Shown: one piece after another, positions 8,715-16,804 of the stretch | How the letters are laid out: the number at the start of each line of letters is the position of its first letter | Numbering within the stretch: the first letter of the stretch is position 1 | Translations under genes and position numbers: made by a program | The notes under the pieces: generated by a model | Told to the model about the DNA's origin: nothing | Databases searched by the model: none | The model's input: only the letters and a program-made list of their open reading frames with translations | Source of the DNA: Streptomyces sp. NBC_00223 | Lineage (GTDB): Bacteria; Actinomycetota; Actinomycetes; Streptomycetales; Streptomycetaceae | Direction: 5' to 3' | Assembly (NCBI RefSeq): GCF_036199905.1 | Contig: NZ_CP108109.1 | Location: 2,046,001-2,110,000, forward strand | Length of the DNA stretch: 64,000 bases

Positions 8715-9724
8715 GCGGGGAACTCCTTGGAGGTGGCCGCCGGGGTGGCGGGGTCAGCGGGCGCGATGACGAGGTCAGTGGCGGGGTCTGCGGCGGGGGC
8801 GGCCTGCGCGGTGGCGGGCGCGGTCCGGTGGACGCCGAGTTCGGTGAGCAGCCGGGTGCGCAGGGCGGCGAACCGCGGGTCGGCGCTGTCGCGCGGGTGG
8901 TCGATGGTGACGCGCTCGTCGCTCGCGAGCCGTCCGTCGCGCAGGACGGCCACCCGGTCGGCCAGCCTGATCGCCTCGTCGACGTCATGGGTGACCAGAA
9001 GGACGGCGGGCCGGTGGCGCCGGCACAGTTCGCCGACCAGATCGTGCATACGCAGCCGGGTGAGCGCGTCGAGTGCCGCGAACGGCTCGTCCAGCAGCAG
9101 CAGTTCGGGCTCGCGGACCAACGCCCGTGCCAGGGCGACGCGTTGGGCCTCGCCGCCGGACAGGGTGCCGGGCCAGGCGTCGGCGTGCCCGTCGAGGCCG
9201 ACCTCGGTCAGCGCGCGGCGCCCGGTCTCCTTGGTGTGCGGGCCGCGCGGAAGCGCGACGGTGACATTGGCCAGCACCTTCTTGGACGGGACCAGCCTCG
9301 GCTCCTGGAAGACGATGGTCCGCGACTCGGGGACGAGGACGCTGCCCGCGTCGTGGCGGTCGAGGGCGCCCAGGATGCGCAGCAGGGTGGTCTTGCCGGT
9401 GCCGCTGGCGCCGAGCAGCGCGAGGAATTCGCCCCGGGCGATGTCCAGGTCGAGGCCGTCGAGGACGTCGCGGTCGCCGAACGTACGGCGCAGGCCGCGG
9501 ATACGGACGGCGGCCTCGGTACGGGCACCCTCGGCGGGGGCGGCCTCGGTGCGTACGGCGTCGGTCGGTCCGGCCTGGTCGATCGGTCCGGCCTGATCGG
9601 AAGGACCGGCCTGATCGGACGGACCGGCCTGATCGGACGGACGGTCGGCGGCCCGGCCTCGCGATGTGCCGTGAGCCGGCCCGTTGGCGGGACCGTGGGC
9701 GGGGCCGGCCAGCGTTTCGCTCAT
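8711..9724 (-). CDS. ssuB: Sulfonate ABC transporter ATPase
   Basis: 337 residues, longer than usual for SsuB (about 250-270) because of an N-terminal low-complexity extension of about 70 residues with repeated 'SDQAGP' units. The ATPase core follows: Walker A 'GASGTGKTT', Q-loop 'IVFQEPRL', signature 'LSGGEAQR', Walker B 'LLLLDEPFAALD' and the switch His in 'LLVTHDVDEA'. The C-terminus is an Ala/Pro-rich tail. It overlaps its neighbours by 4 nt on both sides and would energise the SsuC permease. Confidence 0.9.
   Translation of the reverse strand: MSETLAGPAHGPANGPAHGTSRGRAADRPSDQAGPSDQAGPSDQAGPIDQAGPTDAVRTEAAPAEGARTEAAVRIRGLRRTFGDRDVLDGLDLDIARGEFLALLGASGTGKTTLLRILGALDRHDAGSVLVPESRTIVFQEPRLVPSKKVLANVTVALPRGPHTKETGRRALTEVGLDGHADAWPGTLSGGEAQRVALARALVREPELLLLDEPFAALDALTRLRMHDLVGELCRRHRPAVLLVTHDVDEAIRLADRVAVLRDGRLASDERVTIDHPRDSADPRFAALRTRLLTELGVHRTAPATAQAAPAADPATDLVIAPADPATPAATSKEFPA
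9570..9641. repeat. Four tandem 18-bp repeats in the ssuB N-terminal extension
   Basis: Four consecutive 18-bp units (starts 9570, 9588, 9606, 9624). The last two are identical and the others differ at a few bases. They encode the repeated six-residue 'SDQAGP'-type linker of the ATPase. Length variation between strains is likely. Confidence 0.8.
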
Positions 9725-10569
9725 CGCGTGGCTCCTTGGTTGCGCCACGGCATCAGCAGCCGCTCCAGCAGCCGGGCCACACCGTCCGCGACGAGCCCGA
9801 TCAGGGCGTAGATGAGGATGCAGACGGTGAGGATGTCGGTACGGGAGTACTCCTGCGCCGTGGACATGAGATAGCCGATTCCGGCGGTGGAGTTGATCTC
9901 CTCGGCGGCGATCAGGGCGATCACGCTGAGGGTCATCGACAGGCGCAGGCCCGACAGCAGCGCGGGCAGCGTGCCGGGGAGCACCACCTCCCGGACGAGC
10001 GCGAGGCGGCCCATGCCGAAACTGCGCATGGCCTCCACGAGTTTGCGGTCGGTGTTGCGGACGCCGCCGGACGTCGAGACGTACATCGGGAAGCTGGTGG
10101 CGACCGCGATCAGGACGACCCGGGCCGTCTCGCCGATCCCGAACCACACCATGAACAGCGGGACCAGGGACAGAAAGGGGATCGTGCGCAGCAACTGCAA
10201 GGAGGAGTCGAGCAGTTCCTCGCCGAGCCGGGAGAAGCCGGTGATCACGCCGAGCACCAGCCCGGCCGTCACCCCGATGGCCAGGCCGAGACCGGCCCGG
10301 GTGAGGGAGACGGACAGGGCGTCGCCGAGCTGGCCGCCGGTCCACAACTCGCGCAGCGCGGAGAGGACTTGGTGGGGTGAGGCGAGCAGTGTGGGGCTGA
10401 GCGCGCCGGAGGCGGACGCCCAGGTCCAGCCCAGCAGCAGGACGATCGGGCCGAGCACCCGCAGTCCGATGCTCACCGCCCGTCGGCGCGGGCGGGCGTT
10501 GCGGGGGCGAGGTGCGACCAGCCCCGGTGCCTGGGGATCGGTCGACGTACCGATGGTGAGGGTGGTCAT
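9721..10569 (-). CDS. ssuC: Sulfonate ABC transporter permease
   Basis: 282 residues, BPD-transporter permease family with about six membrane helices ('VLGPIVLLLGWTWA', 'GLGLAIGVTAGLVLGVITGF', 'VIALIAAEE', 'ILIYALIGLVADGVARLL'). The EAA loop that docks to the ATPase is visible near 'EAMRSFGMGRLALVREVVLP'. It overlaps both ssuB and ssuA by 4 nt. The N-terminal ~30 residues are basic and cytoplasmic. Confidence 0.9.
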   Translation of the reverse strand: MTTLTIGTSTDPQAPGLVAPRPRNARPRRRAVSIGLRVLGPIVLLLGWTWASASGALSPTLLASPHQVLSALRELWTGGQLGDALSVSLTRAGLGLAIGVTAGLVLGVITGFSRLGEELLDSSLQLLRTIPFLSLVPLFMVWFGIGETARVVLIAVATSFPMYVSTSGGVRNTDRKLVEAMRSFGMGRLALVREVVLPGTLPALLSGLRLSMTLSVIALIAAEEINSTAGIGYLMSTAQEYSRTDILTVCILIYALIGLVADGVARLLERLLMPWRNQGATR

Positions 10570-11591
10570 TTGGCGGTCTCGCTCAGGGAGTCGACGTCGA
10601 TCACATACGGCTTGACGTCGAAGAAGCCCTTGATGATCTTCTGGTCGGCGAAGAACTGGGCCACGGTGTGGAAGGACTTCAGCTCGGTCTCGCCGATCGG
10701 CTCAGCGGTGCCGAGCGCCTTGTCGATCGGCAGCTCGACGGCCTTCTGCGCGTCGCTGATGGCCTCGGGGCCCGAGGTCGTCTTGACGTTGAGGTACGCC
10801 TCGGGGTTCGCGCGCTGCTTGAGCCCGGCCTCGTGCAGGTAGGTGTAGAGCGCCTTGACGACCTCGGGGTGCTGGTCGGCGAAGCCGGTGCGCACGGCCC
10901 ACACCGCGTAGTTGTCGGAGCCGACCTCACCACCGGTCGTCAGGAACTTGGCACCGGAGTTGGCGATCGTCGGGACGGAGTACGTGGCCCAGGTGGACCA
11001 GGCGGCGACCTGTCCGGAGTTGAAGACCGGGCCGATCTGGTTGGGCTGGAGGTAGACCCGCTCGACCTTGTCGGCGGGAATGTTCTGCTGCTGAAGGGCC
11101 TTGAGCAGCAGGTACTCACTCGTGCCGCCGTGCCAGACGGCGACCTTCCTGCCGATCAGGTCCTTGATCGTGTTGATGCCGGAGTCCTTCTTCACCAGGA
11201 TTCCCTCGCCCAGTTCGTCGGGGGCGACGGCGGCGAAGAGCTTGAAGCCCGGGGACTGGGCGAGCGCGGCGGTGGCCGAGGTGATGGAGCCCTCGGCGAA
11301 GTCCAGCGCGTTCGCGTCGAGTTCCTGCGCCGCGGGGGCGAAGGCGCCGGAGGTGCCGGTCCACGCCACCTTGGCGTGCACCTTGGCCAGGGCCTGGTCG
11401 AGCGAGCCGTCCTTCCTGCCGAAGGCGAGGACGCCGGAGTTGCCGCCGTCGGGGATGCGCACCGTGATGGTGGCACCGCCGTCGACGGCGGTGTCGGCCC
11501 GGGTCGACCCGGTGGAGGAGGAAGAGCAGGCGGCCAGTGCCAGCGCCGCGAGCAGGGAGGTGGTGGCGAGGGCGATCTGACGGGCGTTCAC
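10566..11591 (-). CDS. ssuA: Sulfonate/taurine-type ABC substrate-binding lipoprotein
   Basis: 341 residues with a lipoprotein signal: a hydrophobic stretch ending 'LALAAC' with the lipid-anchored Cys at residue 22, followed by a Ser-rich linker. The mature domain is the SsuA/TauA fold ('NALDFAEGSITSATAALA', 'LIGRKVAVWHGGTSEYLL', 'WSTWATYSVPTI'). It would capture aliphatic sulfonates or related organosulfur anions outside the cell for SsuBC. It starts 58 nt after the desulfinase-like gene. Confidence 0.9.
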   Translation of the reverse strand: MNARQIALATTSLLAALALAACSSSSTGSTRADTAVDGGATITVRIPDGGNSGVLAFGRKDGSLDQALAKVHAKVAWTGTSGAFAPAAQELDANALDFAEGSITSATAALAQSPGFKLFAAVAPDELGEGILVKKDSGINTIKDLIGRKVAVWHGGTSEYLLLKALQQQNIPADKVERVYLQPNQIGPVFNSGQVAAWSTWATYSVPTIANSGAKFLTTGGEVGSDNYAVWAVRTGFADQHPEVVKALYTYLHEAGLKQRANPEAYLNVKTTSGPEAISDAQKAVELPIDKALGTAEPIGETELKSFHTVAQFFADQKIIKGFFDVKPYVIDVDSLSETAK

Positions 11592-11649
11592 GGATGTGCT
11601 CCAGAGGGTCGGTGGCCGAGGTCGGCTGAAGATCAGGTGATGGAGGGGG

Positions 11650-12726
11650 TCAGGTGGAAAGGGGTGCGGGCGCGGGCCCGGTCACGGCCGACGCGCTGCC
11701 GGTCGCGGGTGCCCGTACGGTCCCGGCTTCGGCGGCGCGGGCGGCCCGTAGCTCATGGGCCAGCCGCAGGGGCTCGTGGTCGGCCCAGGCGCCGACGTCG
11801 ACGGGGGCCGGCAGGAAGCCCTGGTCACGCAGGAAGCGCTCCTGCCGTGCCAGCAGCTCCAGCCGCTCCTGGCCGAGGTCGAGCCCGAAGCTCTCGCCGG
11901 TGCCGGCCCGGTAGGCGCCGGCCACCCCCTGGGGCCCGGCGCCGGTCTCGGCGCCGAGGATCCGGGCGAGGTCGACGGGGTGGTGGGCGGCCCAGTCCGC
12001 GGCCTCCAGCAGCACGGCGAGGAAGCGGACCACGAGGTCGGGGCGCTCGTCGAGCAGCCGTTGGTGGACGGTGATCGGCCGCGGGGTCCCGTTGTTCACC
12101 CGGGACCGCCGGTCGGGCGCGGCGTCGAGGTCGATGGCGACCTTGGCACCGTAACGACGCGCGGTCTCGACGGCGAGCGCCCCCTTGACGTAGACGGCGT
12201 CGACCAACCCGTCCCGCAGCGCGGCCAGTTCGCCTTCCCACTGCCCCTGCCGTACGCCGGGTACCTCGACGAGTTCGGCGTCGGAGAGGGAGAGGCCGGC
12301 CAGGCCGAGCGCTCCGGCGTGGCCGTGCAGGGCCATCGCCCGCCAGAAGTCGATGGCGATGTCATGGCGGGGGACGGCGAGCCGCTTGCCGGCCAACTGC
12401 TCCGGGGAGCGCAGTTCGCTGTCCTCGCGGACCAGAACGGCCTGGCGCTCCTCGATCCAGGTCAGCGCGATCAGCCTGGTGGACTCGCCCCGCGAACGCG
12501 CCCACAGCGCGGGCACATTGCCGCCCTCGCGGAAGAGGGCGGTGAGTTCGTGCGTGAAGTGGCTCCGCGACAGGCCGTCGCCGTCGCGCTCGCCCAGGTC
12601 TTGCAGCGAACGCACGGTGATGCCGTCGGGCGCGAACTCCGCGGCGAGGCTGCCCCGGTCGGCGGCGATCCCGGTGGCGGTCGGCACGGGGCAGCGGGTG
12701 AACCAGATCTCGTCCGGATCGGACAT
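11650..12726 (-). CDS. DszB-like sulfinate desulfinase
   Basis: 358 residues, no signal peptide. The N-terminus 'WFTRCPVPTATGIA' aligns with the active-site Cys region of 2'-hydroxybiphenyl-2-sulfinate desulfinase (DszB 'NCPVPNA'). 'SRSHFTHE' and 'FREGGNVPAL' match the DszB His and Arg motifs. The putative triad is therefore Cys12, His56 and Arg66, with the same ten-residue His-Arg spacing as DszB. The rest is the SsuA-like two-lobe fold that DszB uses. DszB releases sulfite from an aryl sulfinate. Here it may take a sulfinate formed by the LLM enzyme. Motif recall is from memory, so substrate is unassigned. Confidence 0.7.
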   Translation of the reverse strand: MSDPDEIWFTRCPVPTATGIAADRGSLAAEFAPDGITVRSLQDLGERDGDGLSRSHFTHELTALFREGGNVPALWARSRGESTRLIALTWIEERQAVLVREDSELRSPEQLAGKRLAVPRHDIAIDFWRAMALHGHAGALGLAGLSLSDAELVEVPGVRQGQWEGELAALRDGLVDAVYVKGALAVETARRYGAKVAIDLDAAPDRRSRVNNGTPRPITVHQRLLDERPDLVVRFLAVLLEAADWAAHHPVDLARILGAETGAGPQGVAGAYRAGTGESFGLDLGQERLELLARQERFLRDQGFLPAPVDVGAWADHEPLRLAHELRAARAAEAGTVRAPATGSASAVTGPAPAPLST

Positions 12727-12875
12727 GGGTGCTCCAGACAGCGGGGCCGGACGGGCCGGCGGGAGAGAGGCAGGGGCGCGGACGCGCGGGCATCAAGGCG
12801 CGGGACGGCGGCAGGACGGGAACGCGGGGACGCCATCAGGCGAGAAGTCGTACGAAGGCGCGGACGTCGCGGGGG

Positions 12876-12971
12876 TCAGCGACAGGAAGCGCCGCGGGAC
12901 CGTGAAAGGTCCAGGTACAGCCGGGCCACCAGCAGCTGCCGGAACGCGCTGAGCAGGCGAGGTGTCGTCAT
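12876..12971 (-). CDS. Cysteine-type leader peptide of the sulfur operon
   Basis: A 31-residue frame ending 'SRSRGASCR' with a good GGGAG site about 9 nt upstream. Its LVARLYLDLSR segment and Cys-Arg end match the short actinobacterial 'putative leader peptide' group found before sulfur-assimilation genes. The stop lies 149 nt before the desulfinase-like gene. Slow decoding of the near-terminal Cys codon under cysteine shortage is the likely regulatory signal. No convincing terminator hairpin was found in the gap. Confidence 0.65.
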   Translation of the reverse strand: MTTPRLLSAFRQLLVARLYLDLSRSRGASCR

Positions 12972-13114
12972 CGCGGTCTGCTCCCTTCCGGTTCCTGGCG
13001 TGTCGAGTGGCTTGAGAGGGAGGCTGGCACACACATTCGGCCCAGAGCAACCTTTCCCATGATGTGGGATGGGATAAGGGGTGCAGAGTTCACACCACGC
13101 GACGTGGCGCAATG

Positions 13115-13135
13115 TTCTGGCAACAGTTGCCAGAA
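13115..13135. promoter_or_regulatory. 21-bp palindromic operator before the IclR gene
   Basis: Arms TTCTGGCAAC and GTTGCCAGAA are perfect reverse complements around one central A. The site ends 26 nt before the regulator start, in the region shared with the divergent sulfur operon. Size and position suit an IclR-family operator and autoregulation. Confidence 0.65.
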
Positions 13136-13161
13136 TGTGGCAGCGTCCGCATGCTTGCCTC

Positions 13162-13965
13162 ATGACGACGGATGCGCGGCCGAAAGCTGCCGCCGACGCG
13201 CCCGCGGGCGCACAGGCGGTCACCCGGGCGCTCGGACTGCTGCACTGTTTCCGTGACAACGTGGGAGAGCTGACCGCGTCCCAACTCGCCCGCCGGATGG
13301 ACCTCTCCGTCTCCACCGCACACCGGCTGGCCCGCACCCTGGTGGCGGCCGGCTTTCTGGAGCAGGACGAGCACAGCGCCCGCTACCGCCTCGGCCCCTC
13401 CGTCGCCGAACTCGGCCAACTCTCCCTGCACCAAAGGGGGATGCACCGGGTGGTCCCCGAACTCGACGCCCTGGCAAGGGCGACGGGCACGACCGCCGAT
13501 CTCGCCATCCGCAGCGGCGCCCACGCGCTGATCCTGGTCGGCGGCTCCGTCAACCCGGCGGCCGGGCTCGGGCTGCGCCGCCCGCTGCACTCCACCGCGC
13601 TCGGCAAGGTCCTGCTCGCCTGGGCGCACCCCGGCGAGCAGGACCTCGACGCGCTGCCGCCGCTGAGCGCCCACACGGACCGTACGATCACTCGACTCGA
13701 CGAACTGAAGGCCGAGTTGGACCGGGCGCGGGTCGCGGGACACGCGCTCAACGACGGCGAGTCGGCGTACGGTGTGCGGACCGTCGCGGTGCCCGTCCTG
13801 GACGCCGACGGTCACGCGCACGCCGCGCTGGCCCTGCGTTCCACCCCCGACGTCCTCACGGACACGCGTCTGCCGTGGTTCCTGGTCCGCGCCCACGCCT
13901 GCGCCGCGGCGCTCGAAGTGCTCCTGCTCCCGCCGTCGCAGCGGCGTACCGCCGATCCGCGGTAG
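13162..13965 (+). CDS. IclR-family transcriptional regulator
   Basis: 267 residues from ATG 13162. A winged helix-turn-helix occupies about residues 20-75 ('LTASQLARRMDLSVSTAHRL'), followed by the IclR effector domain ('LHSTALGKVLLAW', 'GHALNDGESAYGVRTVAVPV'). It is divergent from the sulfur operon, whose Cys leader begins 190 bp away on the other strand, so it is the obvious local regulator. The ligand is unknown. In-frame starts further upstream would put coding sequence across the operator palindrome and are less likely. Confidence 0.85.
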   Translation: MTTDARPKAAADAPAGAQAVTRALGLLHCFRDNVGELTASQLARRMDLSVSTAHRLARTLVAAGFLEQDEHSARYRLGPSVAELGQLSLHQRGMHRVVPELDALARATGTTADLAIRSGAHALILVGGSVNPAAGLGLRRPLHSTALGKVLLAWAHPGEQDLDALPPLSAHTDRTITRLDELKAELDRARVAGHALNDGESAYGVRTVAVPVLDADGHAHAALALRSTPDVLTDTRLPWFLVRAHACAAALEVLLLPPSQRRTADPR

Positions 13966-14080
13966 CCCCGGGCACCCGTCCCCCCGATCCACGGACGCGC
14001 ACCACTACGCCGGGCGTCACCACGTGGTCGGGGCTCTCCAAGGGCCTCGCCACAGCGGCCCGTCAAGGACTCCGGCAACT

Positions 14081-14821
14081 TCAGACGGCGAAGCCTCCGT
14101 CGACACTGATCGTGGTTCCGGTGATGTAGCGGGCGTCGCTGCCGGTCAGATAGGTGACGGTGGCAGCGATGTCGTCCGGGTCGGCGTAGTGCCCCACTAT
14201 GGTCAGTCCGCGGATCACGTCGGCATTGGGTCCGTCGGCGGGGTTGGTATCCGTATCGGTCGGGCCCGGGTGAACGAGGTTGACGGTGATACCCCGCGGC
14301 CCCAGATCGCGCGCCAGGCCCTTGGTCATGCCGACGAGCGCGGTCTTCCCCATCGCGTACAGGCTGAAGCCGGGAAACACGGTCCGCTCGGCCACATTGC
14401 TGCCGATGCTGACGATGCGCCCTCCGGCGCCCATGTACCGCGCCGCCGCCTGCGAGGCGAAGAACGGTGCCCGTACGTTCACCGCCATGCTTCGGTCGAA
14501 CTCCGCCCGCCCGAGGTCTTCCACCGGTCCGACCAGGAACACGCCCGCGTTGTTGACGAGGATGTCGAGGGCGCCGAACGTCGCGGCCGCCTCGTCCACC
14601 GCCCCGGTCACAGCGGCGACGTCGGCGCTGTCGGCCTTGATGGCCAGACCCCGACGGCCCTCCGCCCTGATTCGGTCGATCACCCCGGCCGCGCTCTCCG
14701 AGTCGCGCTCATAGGTCAGCACCACATCGGCACCTTCCCGAGCCAGCCTCATCGCCACCGCGGCGCCGATGCCGCGGCTTCCGCCGGTGACCAGAGCCAC
14801 TTTGCCTTCGCACTTGTTCAT
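14081..14821 (-). CDS. Short-chain dehydrogenase/reductase (SDR)
   Basis: 246 residues, classical SDR: cofactor loop 'TGGSRGIG' at residues 12-19, 'NNAG' near 90, catalytic Ser in 'VSIGSNVAE', 'YAMGK' with the catalytic Tyr and Lys, and the C-terminal 'ITGTTISVDGGF'. The Arg in the nucleotide loop suggests NADP(H). It stands alone, convergent with the IclR gene, so the substrate cannot be deduced. Confidence 0.9.
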   Translation of the reverse strand: MNKCEGKVALVTGGSRGIGAAVAMRLAREGADVVLTYERDSESAAGVIDRIRAEGRRGLAIKADSADVAAVTGAVDEAAATFGALDILVNNAGVFLVGPVEDLGRAEFDRSMAVNVRAPFFASQAAARYMGAGGRIVSIGSNVAERTVFPGFSLYAMGKTALVGMTKGLARDLGPRGITVNLVHPGPTDTDTNPADGPNADVIRGLTIVGHYADPDDIAATVTYLTGSDARYITGTTISVDGGFAV

Positions 14822-15434
14822 GACCCCAGCGTGATCGCGGGCGGACGACACGTCTGGCGGTAATACGCCATGACGTTCGATCACTTTCCACCGGCACCCG
14901 TCCGACCGCGCCCGGGTCAGCTGACGGCCGCCGCCTTCTCCGCCCATGCGAGAGAAGCCTCGTCGCCGGCCCTCCCGCCACCCCACGGACCGCTCCCCCT
15001 TCGGGGTTGACGCCCACAGCGGCCATGCGGGGGTGGACCAATACGGGCTCGACCATCGATGTCAAGCGCCCCACGTGGAGCGCACTGGAGTAGACCAATT
15101 TCCCCGGGAGACATCGCACTGCGGGCATACCGCAAGGCTGTCACCAGGCATGGAAAGGTAAAGGTCCAGACCTCATTGGTCCAGACCCTTGCGCGAGCAG
15201 CCGCCGAGTGCAACCGTACGAATGAGGCCGCGAAGTGTCGTGTGCATGACGTGTCGGGCCGTGTCAGCCCTTGGGCGGCGGCGCCCCGCACGGCAAGCGA
15301 CACCCCGCGTCCGCGCGTCGACAAGGTGCGAGCAACCGGTGTCGGACGACACCGTGCCCCGTGCCCCCACCGACCCCCGGTGCCCACCGGGAGTCGCACG
15401 CCTCATCGTTCGCGATCGAAGGGAACGACCCACG
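14822..15434. other. Long upstream region of the secreted-protein gene
   Basis: About 610 bases without a convincing gene. It contains the paired GGTCCAGACC repeats (described separately) and what would be a 5' untranslated region of up to ~240 nt before the secreted-protein gene. No riboswitch was recognised. Confidence 0.4.
15163..15187. promoter_or_regulatory. Pair of GGTCCAGACC direct repeats (chitin/DasR-like element)
   Basis: Two identical 10-bp copies at 15163-15172 and 15178-15187, 15 bp apart start to start. Streptomyces chitinase promoters carry a similar pair of TGGTCCAGACCT-type direct repeats, and the DasR site has a related GGTCTAGACC core. The resemblance suggests that N-acetylglucosamine or chitin status controls the secreted-protein gene about 250 bp downstream. 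Confidence 0.5.
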
Positions 15435-16148
15435 ATGTACGGAAAGTCCACCAGACGCGGATTGGCCGCCAGCCTCGGTACCGTCCTCCTCCTCGCCGGG
15501 CTGGCGGCCTTCGCGGGCCAGAGCCCGGCTTCGGCCGACCCGAACACGACCACCGCGGTGAGCGCCGGACCGGCGACCTTCACCCAGGCCGTGGCCACCG
15601 GCCAGCCCTCGCAGTACGCCTCGACCCTCGAACGCTGCGCCAACGGCGTCGACCACCCGATCAGCGGCGCCAACCCCATCCTCAGCGAGCCGCTGACCAC
15701 GCAGTTCACCAGCAACGTCGGCCTGTCCGAGTACGTGACCTTCACCGGCAACCAGTGGTATGGCGACTGGAACTTCGTGTTCACCAACACCTCGTCCCAG
15801 ACGCTCTCCACCGACTGCGCGGTCCTGGTCTTCCGTGCGCCGTCCAGCTCGGACGACCACGGCTACACCGCCACCCAGTCGTACGGCCACCCGCAGCAGG
15901 ACTACCTGGAGGTGCCGCGCGGCGACGGGACGTCCTTCTACATCGCGCGGCTCGGCTTCCACGACGTGACCCTGGCCGAGCGGCAGATCGCGCCCGGCCA
16001 GTCCTTCACGTACACGCTCGGCGGCGTCCCCTCCTCCGCGATCACGAACAGCCAGATCCGTGACTCGCTGAAGTTCACCGCCGACCTCGACCTGAAGGCC
16101 AACGATTCCCTCATCAAGCACTACGGCACCGACCGGCTGACCAACTGA
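15435..16148 (+). CDS. Secreted protein of unknown function
   Basis: 237 residues. The first 34 form a clear signal peptide ending 'SPASA' before Asp35. The mature part of about 200 residues is rich in Thr/Ser/aromatic residues ('YVTFTGNQWYGDWNFVFTN') and has two cysteines (in 'LERCANG' and 'STDCAVL') that could form one disulfide. I do not recognise the family. The look is of an extracellular beta-sandwich, perhaps carbohydrate-binding. The upstream GGTCCAGACC pair hints at chitin-linked control. The start has GAAGGG about 10 nt upstream. Confidence 0.75.
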   Translation: MYGKSTRRGLAASLGTVLLLAGLAAFAGQSPASADPNTTTAVSAGPATFTQAVATGQPSQYASTLERCANGVDHPISGANPILSEPLTTQFTSNVGLSEYVTFTGNQWYGDWNFVFTNTSSQTLSTDCAVLVFRAPSSSDDHGYTATQSYGHPQQDYLEVPRGDGTSFYIARLGFHDVTLAERQIAPGQSFTYTLGGVPSSAITNSQIRDSLKFTADLDLKANDSLIKHYGTDRLTN

Positions 16149-16282
16149 CCGGCTGACCAGCCGATCGATCGATCGCTCGACTGATCGACCGGTCACCACG
16201 GCGGGTCCCCCCGGGCAGGCCCTCTTGCCCGGTGAGATCCGCCCGCCGTCTGCCCGCCGGTTGCGAGACCGGGGAGAAACAC

Positions 16283-16804
16283 GTGAGGGAGGGGACGTTG
16301 CACCGCGTACCGAAGCGATGGGTGGTCCTCGGAACGGCCTGCCTGGCGCTCGTCACCGTGGCCGCCGTACGGTCCGGTCCGTCCCACCACGACCCCGACG
16401 CCGGCGTCAACACCGGCTCCGGCGGGCCGACTCCACCGCAGTCGCAGCAGGCGTACGCCGTCGCCCGGCAGGAGTTCGGGCTGCTGTCCGGCGGAGGCTG
16501 GGCACAAGCCTGGGACCTGTGGACAGCGAGCGCCCAACGGACCGTTCCGCAGGCCGAGTTCGTACGCGTCAACACCGCGTGCCGACCGGCGATCGGGGTC
16601 CCCTACGTGATCGACAGCGGTACGGTGACCGATCCGACGACGGTACGGATCACCTGGCACCGCGCCGACGTCACCGGCAGCAACTCCCTGCTGTACCAGT
16701 CGGGACACTGGCGGTTCGCCCCCGATGCGGGCACGGTGGCCGACTACCGGCTCGGCGCCGACCGGCTGATCGAGCAGCGACGGGCCGCGGGCTCATGCCA
16801 CTGA
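16283..16804 (+). CDS. Small secreted or membrane-anchored protein
   Basis: 173 residues from GTG 16283, chosen because GGGGAG lies 7 nt upstream. One hydrophobic segment (about residues 11-27, 'WVVLGTACLALVTVAAV') is a signal or anchor, followed by a Pro/Gly linker and a small domain ('FGLLSGGGWAQAWDLWTASA') of the kind seen in NTF2-like or DUF4878-like lipoproteins, though no lipobox is present. Its 3' end overlaps the copper gene by 10 nt, so the two are cotranscribed. Function unknown. Confidence 0.65.
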   Translation: MREGTLHRVPKRWVVLGTACLALVTVAAVRSGPSHHDPDAGVNTGSGGPTPPQSQQAYAVARQEFGLLSGGGWAQAWDLWTASAQRTVPQAEFVRVNTACRPAIGVPYVIDSGTVTDPTTVRITWHRADVTGSNSLLYQSGHWRFAPDAGTVADYRLGADRLIEQRRAAGSCH

